Origin: CBDDFQ01 sp965227035
GTDB lineage: Bacteria; Pseudomonadota; Gammaproteobacteria; Burkholderiales; Burkholderiaceae_C
Length of the DNA stretch: 64,000 nucleotides
NCBI GenBank assembly: GCA_965227035.1
Contig: OZ245724.1
Coordinates: forward strand, 1,798,001-1,862,000
Reading direction: 5' to 3'
The position numbers were made by a program, and so were the translations under genes. Of the stretch, positions 24,492 through 33,737 are shown in pieces. The notes beneath the pieces are model-generated. The model was not told the origin of the DNA. It did no database searches and worked only from the letters and a program-made list of their open reading frames with translations. How positions within the stretch are numbered: position 1 is the first letter of the stretch; each line of letters starts with the position of its first letter.

Positions 24492-25400
24492 ATGAAATTT
24501 GCGGTGATGGGTGCCGGCGCGGTCGGCTGTTATTACGGCGCCATGCTGGCTCGCGCGGGTCACGCGGTCGTCCTGATCGGGCGACCGGTCCATGTCGACG
24601 CGATGCTCGCCGACGGCCTTCGATTGCAGACGTCCGAGTTCGACGAATTCGTAAAAGTCGAGGCGAGCGTCGAGGTGTCTGCCGTGAAAGATGCAGACGT
24701 CGTCCTGTTTGCGGTGAAGTCCACGGACACCGAAACATCGGCACAGCTTCTTAAGCCGCATATGAAGGACGATGCGCTCGTCGTAACTTTGCAGAACGGC
24801 GTCGACAACGCGGATCGCGTGAGAAAGATTTTAGGAAGTGAAGTGGCTGCGGCGGTGGTGTATGTCGCCACCGAAATGCTTGGTCCGGGATTCGTGAAGC
24901 ACAACGGTCGCGGCGAACTGCTTATCGAGCCATCGAGCAAAAGCGATGAGCTCGCCGCTGTGCTGATTGCAGCCGGTGTGCCGTGCGAAATTTCGTCCAA
25001 CGTACGAGGTTCGCTGTGGGCCAAGTTGATCCTCAACTGCGCCTACAACGCGCTCTCTGCCATTTCTCAAATGCCATATGGCCCGCTGGTGCAAATCGAC
25101 GGTATCGAAGCGGTGCTGTCCGATGTGGTCGATGAATGCATGGCGGTTGCCGCCGCAGATGAGGTCGATGTACCGGGCGATGTCGGCGCAGCCATCGTAA
25201 AAATCGGCCTGACGATGCCAGCGCAGTATTCCTCGACCGCGCAAGACCTCGCGCGAGGCAAGCCTAGCGAGATCGATCACTTGAACGGCTTCATCGTCGC
25301 GCGCGGCGTCGCTCTGGGCGTTCCCACTCCTGCCAATCGCGTCCTGCATACGCTGGTGAAAGTCCTGGAACACAAAGCGTCGCTCGGGAGGCCGGCTTGA
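24492..25400 (+). CDS. panE: 2-dehydropantoate 2-reductase family
   Basis: 302 aa. The NADPH motif is GAGAVGCYYGAMLARAGHAV, the Asn of TLQNGVDNAD is in place, and the catalytic Lys lies in SLWAKLILNCAYNALSA. ApbA/PanE enzymes reduce ketopantoate to pantoate in coenzyme A synthesis, but paralogues act on other 2-oxo acids. TTG of the pentapeptide-repeat gene overlaps the stop. Confidence 0.85.
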   Translation: MKFAVMGAGAVGCYYGAMLARAGHAVVLIGRPVHVDAMLADGLRLQTSEFDEFVKVEASVEVSAVKDADVVLFAVKSTDTETSAQLLKPHMKDDALVVTLQNGVDNADRVRKILGSEVAAAVVYVATEMLGPGFVKHNGRGELLIEPSSKSDELAAVLIAAGVPCEISSNVRGSLWAKLILNCAYNALSAISQMPYGPLVQIDGIEAVLSDVVDECMAVAAADEVDVPGDVGAAIVKIGLTMPAQYSSTAQDLARGKPSEIDHLNGFIVARGVALGVPTPANRVLHTLVKVLEHKASLGRPA

Positions 25401-26065
25401 TCGATTGCAGCATTTCCCGCGACGAACTCATCGAGATTCTGAAATCCGAGGATGAGCCTCGCACCTTCGAGCGTTGCGACTTCGACGGACAAGATCTGTC
25501 GGGGCTCGACATGAGAGGTGCGCGATTCAGCGGCTGCAGCTTCGCGGAGGCGTCGCTCAAGCGCTCCCAGCTATCGGCCACCTCGTGGAGCGCATGTCGC
25601 GCTCGGCAGGTCGATTTCAGCCTGGCCGATCTGACCGACTCGAAGTTCGTCGACTGCGACTTGAACAACACCGACTGGACCCGCGCGAAACTTCCGTCCG
25701 CCTCGTTCGTCGGCGTCAAGCTCACCGGCGCAAAATTCACCGAAGTCGTTTCGCTCGGCTTGAGTCTTAAAGAAACTCTGCTGATCGGGGCCGACCTGCG
25801 CGGCTTGTCTTTCCGCAAGCAGAAGCTGGCGCAACTCGATATGTCCGACGCGGACATCTCCGGATGCGATTTCCGCGACTGCGTTTTCGAAGGCGGTAGC
25901 CTGCGGAATGTGCAACTCAAGCTAGCTCGATTCGAAGGAGCCGATTTGAGAGACGTCGATCTGAGTGGATTGCGGATTGCAAACGCATCGCTTTTCAAGG
26001 GCGCTGTGATGTCGCATTCGCAGGCCGCCATGTTGATCGAGGAGTTGGGGATTCGGGTGGCTTGA
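25397..26065 (+). CDS. Pentapeptide-repeat protein
   Basis: 222 aa with probable TTG start at 25397, overlapping the panE stop as TTGA. Repeats of the A(D/N)LXX kind run through most of it: GQDLS GLDMR GARFS GCSFA, then ADLRG LSFRK, ADISG CDFRD, and ADLRD VDLSG. These build a right-handed quadrilateral helix. DNA-mimicking Qnr-type proteins protect gyrase from quinolones; other members have unknown roles. The coil appears uninterrupted apart from a few imperfect rungs. Its role here is unknown. Confidence 0.82.
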   Translation: MIDCSISRDELIEILKSEDEPRTFERCDFDGQDLSGLDMRGARFSGCSFAEASLKRSQLSATSWSACRARQVDFSLADLTDSKFVDCDLNNTDWTRAKLPSASFVGVKLTGAKFTEVVSLGLSLKETLLIGADLRGLSFRKQKLAQLDMSDADISGCDFRDCVFEGGSLRNVQLKLARFEGADLRDVDLSGLRIANASLFKGAVMSHSQAAMLIEELGIRVA

Positions 26066-26218
26066 ATCATCGGGCGCCCTGCGCACCTCCTGCGTAGATA
26101 CAAAGCGTTGCCAACCTGACAAACCTCGGTCGCCTAATGTCTCCACACACACGTTGTTCGAACAAGCGCAGCGGTGTGAGTCACCGCCACAGCGTGCACA
26201 GGAGCATAAGGAGCCACC

Positions 26219-27892
26219 ATGCGATCGAAGCTTGCCAGCGTTTCAACCCCATCCCGTTCATCGACACCTCGACTGTCGACGTCACGCCTCTCTGCATTGG
26301 CGCTTTGTCTTGCAGCCGCAGGACTGCTGAGCGCCTGTCTCGACAAAAACGACCCGCCGACCACCGCCGCGCAAGACGCCGCTGCTCCGGTGCAGGCTCC
26401 TGTGCCCTCCCCGGCTCCTGTCGCGGCAGCCATTCCCGCACCTGCACCCGCACCGGCACTCGCGCCTGCCGTTGTTCAGCGCAGCGCTCCTGCGGTTGCC
26501 CAACCGAGTTACGCGTCTGCCGGCGGGAACGACATGGCCTATCGCGAAGCGCCGGTGTATGCGAGTTATCAGCCTCCGGTCATGCAACCGCAACCCATCG
26601 TCGTGCCATGGGCGCCGCCGCCTTTGCTGGTCGAGGCAGTGCCAGCACCACCTTCTCCGGACGCGTATTGGACAGGCGGATATTGGGTCTGGCGCGATCA
26701 GTGGGCCTGGGCGCCTGGCCGCTGGGCGCAACCGCCACGACCCCACTATGTCTGGCGCCCCCCCTATTACGAGCATCGACACGACAGGGTGGTGTTCGTA
26801 GACGGATTCTGGGCTCCTCCCGGCGTTCAGTTCAGACCGCCGCCGCCTAACCTGTCGATTGCAGTCGCCATCGCGGTTGCTGGTGCCATTGCGGGACGGC
26901 CTCCACATGGCCCCGATGGCGCATTCGTTCCGCCTCCACCCGGCTCTCGCTGGGGACTCATCGTTCCCGCTCCGGTCGGCACGCCGCCCCACGTAGTCGC
27001 ACGAGCACCGGCAATCATCGATTCCGGAATGCGCGTGACCAACAACACGACCAACGTGCAGCGCACGACGAACATCACGAACAACACCGTTGTGAACAAC
27101 ATCAGAAACGTGACCATCGTTGCGCCCGCAGCCGCGACTGCGAACCATCAGGAAGTCAGGGTGTCGGTGCCGGCAAGCCCGAGAGATCGGCATGACGCCG
27201 TCGCACAGGCTTCACCGCAACAGCAGCCGCAAGCCCAGCCTCAACTGCGTCCCGCGCAGCAGCAGCCGGTGGCGCAACAAGCACCTCAGCGACCACCGGA
27301 ACCACAGCTGTCGCAACAAAATCGGGCGACGCCTCAACCCCAACAGGCCGCGCAAAACCATGATCGCGATCAGCGTCAGGCCGCGCAAGGCGCGCATGAC
27401 CCGAGAACGATGAATGGAGGCGAAGCAAGAGCGCAGGGCCGTCCTGAATCGCCTCAACATGCTCAAGCACCGCAGACGCAATTGCCGCAAATCCATCCGG
27501 AGCAGGCGATGCACCAGCGTGCGCCGACTCCGGTTGCGCAGCAGCCAAGGCCCGCCGCAGAGCCGACGCATGCCGCCGCGCCTGTGCAACAAGCACAGCA
27601 AGCTCAGCACGCTCAACCGGCGCCGCGCCAAGAGCCTCCGCAACGAGTGCAGCAGGCGCAGGCTCGTCAGCCTCAGCCTGAGCCACATCCGCAGGCACCG
27701 GTGCAGCAACATCCACAGGCGCAGCAGCATCCGCCAATGCAGCACGCTCCGCAAGCTCAACAAGAAGCGCCGAGACCGGAAGCAGCGGAACGCAAAGAGC
27801 AACGTGCGCAGCAAGAGCCTCGTCAGCCACATGCACCGCAGCAACAACAGCAGCAGCATCGTGAACCCGAGAAGCAGGAGCGGCACGGGTAG
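26219..27892 (+). CDS. Lipoprotein with YXWXGXW-type repeats and Q/P-rich tail
   Basis: 557 aa, ATG 26219 with AAGGAG 5 nt upstream. The signal peptide ends at the lipobox LLSAC. An Ala/Pro region (60-140) is followed by aromatic repeats at about 145-205: YWTGGYWVWRDQWAWAPGRW and YVWRPPYYE, then GFWAPPG, like the YXWXGXW motif of envelope proteins. A hydrophobic AVAIAVAGAIAG patch and an Asn/Thr-rich strand come next. The last 220 residues are mostly Gln, Pro, Ala and His. It is probably anchored in the outer membrane, with a long disordered tail. Function is unknown. Confidence 0.75.
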   Translation: MRSKLASVSTPSRSSTPRLSTSRLSALALCLAAAGLLSACLDKNDPPTTAAQDAAAPVQAPVPSPAPVAAAIPAPAPAPALAPAVVQRSAPAVAQPSYASAGGNDMAYREAPVYASYQPPVMQPQPIVVPWAPPPLLVEAVPAPPSPDAYWTGGYWVWRDQWAWAPGRWAQPPRPHYVWRPPYYEHRHDRVVFVDGFWAPPGVQFRPPPPNLSIAVAIAVAGAIAGRPPHGPDGAFVPPPPGSRWGLIVPAPVGTPPHVVARAPAIIDSGMRVTNNTTNVQRTTNITNNTVVNNIRNVTIVAPAAATANHQEVRVSVPASPRDRHDAVAQASPQQQPQAQPQLRPAQQQPVAQQAPQRPPEPQLSQQNRATPQPQQAAQNHDRDQRQAAQGAHDPRTMNGGEARAQGRPESPQHAQAPQTQLPQIHPEQAMHQRAPTPVAQQPRPAAEPTHAAAPVQQAQQAQHAQPAPRQEPPQRVQQAQARQPQPEPHPQAPVQQHPQAQQHPPMQHAPQAQQEAPRPEAAERKEQRAQQEPRQPHAPQQQQQQHREPEKQERHG

Positions 27893-27971
27893 TTATCTGC
27901 TTCGCGGCGTACTCGACGGCATCGATAAATCGATGAGCATCGGCAAACGTTTCATCGCGATGTAACACGGC

Positions 27972-28027
27972 AAAAGCAGACTTCACGCACTGGCGGCAGA
28001 CGCCATGCGTGGTGTCTGCTTTTTTAA
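27972..28027 (+). terminator. Strong stacked-hairpin terminator
   Basis: Outer arms AAAAGCAGAC/GTCTGCTTTT, middle arms CACGCA/TGCGTG and inner arms TGGCG/CGCCA stack into one long hairpin, ending in a T run. It follows the Q-rich lipoprotein gene. Confidence 0.88.
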
Positions 28028-28093
28028 TTTAATTCCGCGTTTGTTCTTCGCTTTTTTCTGCAGATTTGTCTGCGGATTGGCGCAGCTTTGCCC

Positions 28094-29761
28094 ATGAAAC
28101 TTCAATCCAAACTCCCCTCTTCTTCCTCACGCCCTGCTCTCATCTCGGTCGCTATCGCGGCCATGGTCGCGTCCGCTGCCATCTCCGCTTGCGGCGGTGG
28201 CGACGACACAGCGCCGGTCGTTGCCGCTCCGGCACCGGTTGTCGCGGCAGACCCCGGTCGCTGGACTGTCGGCGATCTGCATGTACACACCTTCCAATCC
28301 GACGACACGCAGCAACAGAACACGCTGGATGCTGTGCTTTCCAAAGCCTTCAACACGTTCGCACTCGATTGGGTGACCATCTCGGACCACCTGCGGGTAT
28401 CGAGCTACGACAACAACGGCGCGAGTGTTTCGCCGAGCATTCCGTTTTCGAAAGGGATGGCGCTTTATCAAGTGCCGCGAATCAAGGCGCTTCAAGCGGC
28501 CGGCGCTTATGCAAACAAGACGATGTTCTCGTCGTTCGAGTGGGACATGCCTACCCACGACCACGCGAACGTCGGCATCCTCACGGACAGCCCGATGTCT
28601 GCCGCAGCGTTGAAAGCCGCCAACCAGTTCGAATATCTGTTCACTACCGAAAACGTGAACCTCTTCGATCCAGCCGATGTCGCCGCATGGAACCTGCTCG
28701 ACTCGCGCGCCAATTCCACCCATGCAGACACGATGACCGCCATCGCATGGCTCAAGAAGAACTATCCCGACACCAGCTATCTGCAAATCAACCATCCTTC
28801 ACGCAACGTCGGTAAATACACCGCAGCGCAGCTGCGCGAGATGAACGACCTCGCGCCGAAGATCGTGTTCTCGATCGAAGGCATGGTCGGCAATCAGATG
28901 GAGCCGGATCGCGGTGGATACACGCAGGCCGCAGCGCCCACGACAGCCAATTTGCCCAACCGCACCTACGGTGGCGTCGACTATCTGGTGGCCAAACTCG
29001 GTGGCACCTGGGATGCATTGCTGTCGGAAGGACGTCATATCTGGACCGTGGCGGATTCCGATTTCCACTTCAAGACCAACGGCGGAAACAGCAGCGGTTA
29101 CGCACCCGGTGAATATGCGAAAAACCATTTGTACGGCGACATCAAGGATCCGAAATCGTTGATCGACGCATTTCGCTCGGGGCGCCTGTTCGGCACGTAC
29201 GGCGACCTGATCAGCGACCTCGACTTCAACGTGAAGAGTTCTACCGGCACAGGGCAGATGGGCTCCGACCTCAACGCAAAAACCGGCGAGACCTTGACCG
29301 TCACGATCCGATTCAAGACACCTGCTCGCAATAACTACGAGTTCAACGTGAACAGCGGCGTGTTCGCGAACGTGAAGCCCAATGTCGATCACATCGACTT
29401 GATCGCCGGTGACATTACCGGCAAGGAAGTATCGGGAACTGCCGGCTACTCGCGCGACACGAATTCGTCAACTCGCGTATTGAAGCGCTTCACCGCGTCC
29501 GACTGGAAGCTCGACAGCGACGGCTACTACGCAATCACGTACACCGTCGCCGCTGCGAACAGCATGTACTTTCGTCTGCGAGGCACCAATCTCGGCACCG
29601 ACGTGGCTGGTGAAACGTCAGCAGGCGAACCCTTGCCAGATGTGTCGATCTCGCCCGCGACCGTGGCCGACAACCAGACCCGCTTCAATGCGATCAACTC
29701 CCGCAATTACAGCGATCTGTGGTTCTACTCGAACCCGGTATTCGTGAAGGCTGGCTCTTAA
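28094..29761 (+). CDS. Exported PHP-domain metallohydrolase lipoprotein
   Basis: 555 aa from ATG 28094. The signal peptide has lipobox AISAC, then a Gly/Asp/Ala/Pro linker. PHP-fold metal motifs follow: DLHVHTFQSDD, WVTISDHLRV, INHPSR and DSDFHFK. PHP domains hydrolyse phosphoesters or phosphates with two or three metal ions and are usually cytoplasmic. Here the domain sits on a lipidated, exported protein. The C-terminal 200 residues look beta-rich and may bind a ligand. The substrate is not known. It lies between two terminators, so it is monocistronic. Confidence 0.82.
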   Translation: MKLQSKLPSSSSRPALISVAIAAMVASAAISACGGGDDTAPVVAAPAPVVAADPGRWTVGDLHVHTFQSDDTQQQNTLDAVLSKAFNTFALDWVTISDHLRVSSYDNNGASVSPSIPFSKGMALYQVPRIKALQAAGAYANKTMFSSFEWDMPTHDHANVGILTDSPMSAAALKAANQFEYLFTTENVNLFDPADVAAWNLLDSRANSTHADTMTAIAWLKKNYPDTSYLQINHPSRNVGKYTAAQLREMNDLAPKIVFSIEGMVGNQMEPDRGGYTQAAAPTTANLPNRTYGGVDYLVAKLGGTWDALLSEGRHIWTVADSDFHFKTNGGNSSGYAPGEYAKNHLYGDIKDPKSLIDAFRSGRLFGTYGDLISDLDFNVKSSTGTGQMGSDLNAKTGETLTVTIRFKTPARNNYEFNVNSGVFANVKPNVDHIDLIAGDITGKEVSGTAGYSRDTNSSTRVLKRFTASDWKLDSDGYYAITYTVAAANSMYFRLRGTNLGTDVAGETSAGEPLPDVSISPATVADNQTRFNAINSRNYSDLWFYSNPVFVKAGS

Positions 29762-29781
29762 ATCGACTTGCTCGCCCCACG

Positions 29782-29811
29782 AAAAATGCCCCGTCGCCGG
29801 GGCATTTTTTT
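29782..29811. terminator. Bidirectional intrinsic terminator
   Basis: 11-bp perfect arms AAAAATGCCCC/GGGGCATTTTT around a 6-nt loop, with T tracts on both sides, between convergent genes. Confidence 0.93.
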
Positions 29812-29814
29812 CGG

Positions 29815-30387
29815 TTAGAAGAACTTGCCGACGTTCAAAAGCGTCAACACACCCAGCACCCCGAAGATCGCAGCCGCGACGCCGTGCACCACTTTCATCG
29901 ACACTTTCGCGGCAATCTTCTCGCCCAGGAATACCGCCGGTGCATCGGCCAGCATCATGCCGAGCGTGGTGCCCATGACGACGGGAATGACGTCGTTGTA
30001 ACGTGCAGCCAACGCGACGGTAGCAATCTGCGTTTTGTCGCCCATTTCCGCCAGAAAAAATGTGACGACGGTGGTGCCGTAAGCACCCCATTTGAACTTG
30101 GTGTTCGCCGCTGCATCGTCGATCTTGTCGGGGATAAGCATCCACGCGGCCATGGCCAGAAAAGACACGCCGATGACCCAGCGCAACACGTCGGGACCCA
30201 TGGCCTGGGCGACCCAGCCGCCGACGGCGCCTGCGAGGGCGTGATTGATGACCGTTGCCGTGAAAATGCCTGCGACGATTTGCCAGGGCTTGCGGAAAGT
30301 GGCCGCCAGGATGATTGCGAGCAACTGGGTCTTGTCACCCATTTCGCCAAGCGCAACAACGCCGGTCGATACTAAAAATGCTTCCAT
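29815..30387 (-). CDS. GDT1/TMEM165-family Mn2+ exporter (MneA-like)
   Basis: 190 aa from ATG 30387. Two copies of the family signature EMGDKTQ occur, in VVALGEMGDKTQLLA and FFLAEMGDKTQIAT, each within membrane helices. The UPF0016/GDT1 family exports manganese (or calcium) from the cytoplasm. A yybP-ykoY Mn2+ riboswitch precedes it, which strongly supports Mn2+ as the substrate. Expression should rise when cytoplasmic Mn2+ is high. Confidence 0.92.
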   Translation of the reverse strand: MEAFLVSTGVVALGEMGDKTQLLAIILAATFRKPWQIVAGIFTATVINHALAGAVGGWVAQAMGPDVLRWVIGVSFLAMAAWMLIPDKIDDAAANTKFKWGAYGTTVVTFFLAEMGDKTQIATVALAARYNDVIPVVMGTTLGMMLADAPAVFLGEKIAAKVSMKVVHGVAAAIFGVLGVLTLLNVGKFF

Positions 30388-30392
30388 GATGG

Positions 30393-30565
30393 GAACTCCA
30401 GGGCCGAAAAAACCAAATGACCACGCCACCCCTCGGCCCGAACCGGAGGTAGTGCGGTCAAAGGTCTTGCCAGGCTTTTCAGCTGCTTGCACCATGGTCT
30501 GCGGACCAAGTGTGTTGATGCAAGCTCCTGCGTTGCGCAGGACGGCTACTCCCCAATGACGAGTA
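30393..30565 (-). promoter_or_regulatory. yybP-ykoY manganese riboswitch
   Basis: On the minus strand the leader contains GGGGAGTAGCC (complement of 30544-30554), then a long paired arm, and GCAAGACCTTTGACC (complement of 30456-30470), the conserved elements of the Mn2+-sensing yybP-ykoY class. A helix GGGCCGA/TCGGCCC (30401-30439) next to the ribosome site may be the expression switch. Boundaries are approximate. It controls the GDT1-type exporter. Confidence 0.85.
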
Positions 30566-30571
30566 GCACAG

Positions 30572-30577
30572 AGTATA
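30572..30577 (-). promoter_or_regulatory. -10 box of the riboswitch transcript
   Basis: TATACT on the minus strand lies about 18 bp upstream of GGGGAGTAG, placing the transcript start near 30565. No clear -35 box can be named. Confidence 0.5.
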
Positions 30578-30764
30578 TCGCGCTCGCAATCTGCAGATGC
30601 CGCAGATTCGCATGCCTGCATCAACTTGTTTCCGTTCTCGGCGTATTTACGGATTACTCCCGACTAGACACAGTTACCCGGTTTGCCACGGCAGCTGCCG
30701 TAGGAGGTGGACGACGCATATTGGTGCGTAACGCCGATGGAGCCGACCCTTCACAGAGCAAAAG

Positions 30765-32303
30765 ATGACAGCAGTTTCACTAATGTGCCCTAGGGTTCCC
30801 CACATGCATCTCGTAGCCAAAGAGTCAGCACCAGTCCACTACAAAGTTTTGCCCCAGCCGAAAGCTGCGAGCGTCGCTCCGATGTATCGCGACGTCTACT
30901 CTGTGCTGTCGGCTGACATTTCCTCGCCCACAGCCAAACGCCTGGCAAGTGCTCTGCTTACGGCCGAGTTGCTGGAGCTCGCGTCGCAATTCGCTGATGA
31001 CAACTCGGCCCCGGAATCGATCCACGACCTGGAAAAGTGGATGCTCGACAGTGGGTCTGACGTAGCTGCCGCCTACGAGAACTATCTTGCTGATCGAAAG
31101 GCAGGAGCTCCCAGGCGCTTCTTCAAAACCCGTGCTCATGCGCTCTACGTTCTTCGCGGACTCGCTCCCACCAAGCTAGTAGACGGTTCGTGGCTTTACG
31201 GCCTGATGAGCTACGCGAACAACCCGAAGTTCAGCGAGCTCGCACGCACCTACCTCGAAGAACTCGGTGATGGCGATCCCTTGAAAAATCACGTGGTGCT
31301 GTACCGGGAATTGCTTGCCGGACAAGGCATCGACATCGCGAACGACCTCCACGACGATGTGTACGCGCAGGGTGCAATTCAGCTCGCCTTGGCCAGCAGT
31401 GCAGAGCAATTCGCGCCCGAAGTCATAGGCTTCAATCTCGGATACGAGCAGCTGCCTTTCCATCTGCTAATTACCTCGCACGAGCTCAATGAGTTGGGCA
31501 TCGATCCGTACTATTTCACGCTTCACATCACCGTAGACAACGCAGATACCGGACATGCGCGCCGTGCCATCCAGGCAGTTTTGGACAACGCCCCCAAGTT
31601 CGCAGACGACGGCGAATACTTCCGCCGGGTGCAGGCAGGCTGCCGTCTCGCCTCGGCTGGGATTGGCACGATGGATGTGATCGAAGGGTTCGATGTGGAG
31701 CAGGAAGTCATCCGCATTCTGGCGAAGAAAAGCGTTGCCGGCTCGGGCGCTCATTCCGACTACTGCAAGATCGGTGGCCGGATGGTCAACGACTGGCTGA
31801 GTGACTCAGAACGAATTCCTGCGTTTCTGGAAGCGCTGCAAAAACATGGATGGATCAAGCGCAACGAACCGCCTTCCGAAAGCCGCTTCTGGAACCTGCT
31901 GCAGGGTCCTCGCGCCGAGATGTTCGGTGTGTTCTCACCCTACGAACTTCAGATCATTCACGACTGGATTCGTGGTGACGCGGCAGAAGATGGCATGCCC
32001 TACTTTCAGGCTCCGAATGCGGATGGCACCGCACGGCGACTGCCGACATATCGCGCGGCCACAAGACGAAAAGCAGATCATGGCGACGATCTGAGCGAAG
32101 GTCGTCAGCAGAAGAACAAGATGGAAGAGTTGATGGACGCCGATTTGCGTTACCTCAAGCAAAAGCTCGCTGAACTCGACGAGTCATCCGCGAACGATTT
32201 GCTGGTCGAGGCAATGGCTCCGAACAATCATTGGACGCCTGCAGGGCTGTTCGCAACACGCGAATTCACTCGTCGTGCGAAGTGGTGTCCTTCTGCAATC
32301 TAA
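30765..32303 (+). CDS. Haem-oxygenase-like iron enzyme (HDO superfamily)
   Basis: 512 aa, start ATG 30765 or 30804 (no firm ribosome site). The central region has features of the 'iron-containing redox enzyme' family: EELGDGDPLKNHVVLY with Glu166 and His176, GFNLGYEQLP with Glu228, and GIDPYYFTLHITVDNADTGH with His254, Asp258 and His264. Relatives with this fold are non-haem di-iron oxidases and oxygenases (CADD, UndA, SznF, BesC types). The last 200 residues show no family I recognise. No biosynthetic genes adjoin, so substrate and reaction are unknown. It may be cytoplasmic and stand-alone. Confidence 0.65.
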   Translation: MTAVSLMCPRVPHMHLVAKESAPVHYKVLPQPKAASVAPMYRDVYSVLSADISSPTAKRLASALLTAELLELASQFADDNSAPESIHDLEKWMLDSGSDVAAAYENYLADRKAGAPRRFFKTRAHALYVLRGLAPTKLVDGSWLYGLMSYANNPKFSELARTYLEELGDGDPLKNHVVLYRELLAGQGIDIANDLHDDVYAQGAIQLALASSAEQFAPEVIGFNLGYEQLPFHLLITSHELNELGIDPYYFTLHITVDNADTGHARRAIQAVLDNAPKFADDGEYFRRVQAGCRLASAGIGTMDVIEGFDVEQEVIRILAKKSVAGSGAHSDYCKIGGRMVNDWLSDSERIPAFLEALQKHGWIKRNEPPSESRFWNLLQGPRAEMFGVFSPYELQIIHDWIRGDAAEDGMPYFQAPNADGTARRLPTYRAATRRKADHGDDLSEGRQQKNKMEELMDADLRYLKQKLAELDESSANDLLVEAMAPNNHWTPAGLFATREFTRRAKWCPSAI

Positions 32304-32348
32304 ACGGGTCGCAAGATCCAAAGCTGAGTGGTTTCAAGGCTGCGGAGT

Positions 32349-33638
32349 TCAGAGCTGAGTACTTAGCAATGCGCCCGGCAATTCCTTCGCACGCTCCCAG
32401 AGCGACCGGTCTTTCCACATCTGCAACGTAAAACGTTTGGACTGCTTCAAGTCTTTCTCGAACACCGCAGTTTGTTCTGCCGCGAACTTTGCGTCGTAGA
32501 TGTTGAGGTTCGCTTCGTCGTTCAGCTTGAACGATCGGGTATCGAAATTTGTCGATCCCACCGAGACCATCGCACCATCAACGATCATCACTTTGCAGTG
32601 ATACATAGTCGGCTGGAACTCGTACATCTCCGCGCCCGCCTCTAGCAAAGGTCCCCACATTCGTCGAGATGCCGAGCGCACGGTTTCCGAATCGGTGATC
32701 GGTCCTGGCGCGATGATCCGAACCTTCACTCCTCGCTTCATCGCATCGGTCAACACGGACAAACTGAAATCATCGGGCACGAAATACGCCATCGACAGGT
32801 CGATGGTTTTATCGGCCGCTGTAATTGCGAGGTGATACATCAACTCCATGTTGTCCGATCCACTTGTCGGGGAACTGGAGAACATCTGTGCTCGCATGTC
32901 ACCAGCTGGCTGCAGTGCGGGGAAGTATCCCTCCCCGTGCAAAGCAGAGCCAGTCACCTTGATCCAGTTGTCCATGAAGGTCGCTTGCATCTGCGCGACT
33001 GCAGGACCTTCAAGTTTGAAGTGAGAGTCTCTCCAATGATCTGCGTCCTGCCCGTGACCGGTCCATTGCTCCGCTATGCCCACGCCACCTGTAAAGCCGA
33101 CTTTGCCGTCGACGATAAGGAGCTTTCGATGGGTGCGGTTGTTCAAGCGCGTGATGGTGTACCAGCTCGGCTTGTGAAATTTACGAATCTCGACGCCAGC
33201 CTTGCGCATGTCGTCCAGCATTTCGTCGTCCATCTTTGCACTGCCTACCCAGTCGATGAGTACGTGCACCTTCACACCGGCCTTCGCCTTGCGCGACAGC
33301 GCATCGGCAAACTGTTTGCCGATTCCGCCCGACCAGTAAATATAGGTCTCGAAGGAAATCGTCTTTTGCGCGCTGTCGATGGCGGCCAGCATGGGCGGAA
33401 ATATTTCGTTGCCGTTCATCAACGCCTCCACCTTGTTGCCACCTACCACCCCTGGTCCGAGCAAGCTGCCCATGGCCCGCATGAATTGCGGATCGGACAA
33501 GCCATACTCACGTGCAAGGTGGCGCTCGACCTGCCGTTCGCCGGCTGTGAAGTTGATGGTCAATAGCCCGACGACAATGAGTCCTGCCGCGATTGCCAAA
33601 CCGCGAAACCACTTTTTTGTTTTGGATGTTTTTTTCAT
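32349..33638 (-). CDS. cls: Cardiolipin synthase / phospholipase D family
   Basis: 429 aa. An N-terminal membrane helix (GLAIAAGLIVVGLLTINF) anchors two phospholipase D domains: HRKLLIVDGKVGFTGG and HCKVMIVDGAMVSVGSTNFD. These HKD motifs form one active site through covalent phosphatidyl-His intermediates. It condenses phosphatidylglycerol, possibly with phosphatidylethanolamine, into cardiolipin. Length fits ClsB/ClsC types. It is divergent from the photolyase gene. Confidence 0.88.
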   Translation of the reverse strand: MKKTSKTKKWFRGLAIAAGLIVVGLLTINFTAGERQVERHLAREYGLSDPQFMRAMGSLLGPGVVGGNKVEALMNGNEIFPPMLAAIDSAQKTISFETYIYWSGGIGKQFADALSRKAKAGVKVHVLIDWVGSAKMDDEMLDDMRKAGVEIRKFHKPSWYTITRLNNRTHRKLLIVDGKVGFTGGVGIAEQWTGHGQDADHWRDSHFKLEGPAVAQMQATFMDNWIKVTGSALHGEGYFPALQPAGDMRAQMFSSSPTSGSDNMELMYHLAITAADKTIDLSMAYFVPDDFSLSVLTDAMKRGVKVRIIAPGPITDSETVRSASRRMWGPLLEAGAEMYEFQPTMYHCKVMIVDGAMVSVGSTNFDTRSFKLNDEANLNIYDAKFAAEQTAVFEKDLKQSKRFTLQMWKDRSLWERAKELPGALLSTQL

Positions 33639-33737
33639 TTTTGTCTATTCGATTAGCGGCTGCTTCAGGCAAACCCCGCCCGAGCGAATGCCGAGAATAC
33701 TCAACATTGCATTGCAGCAGAACGGCCGAGTCGATTC

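Noticed and set aside
27156..27986. Ala/Val-rich minus-strand frame opposite the Q-rich lipoprotein
   Set aside because: It is the complement of CAG/CCG-rich codons, giving artificial Ala/Leu repeats.
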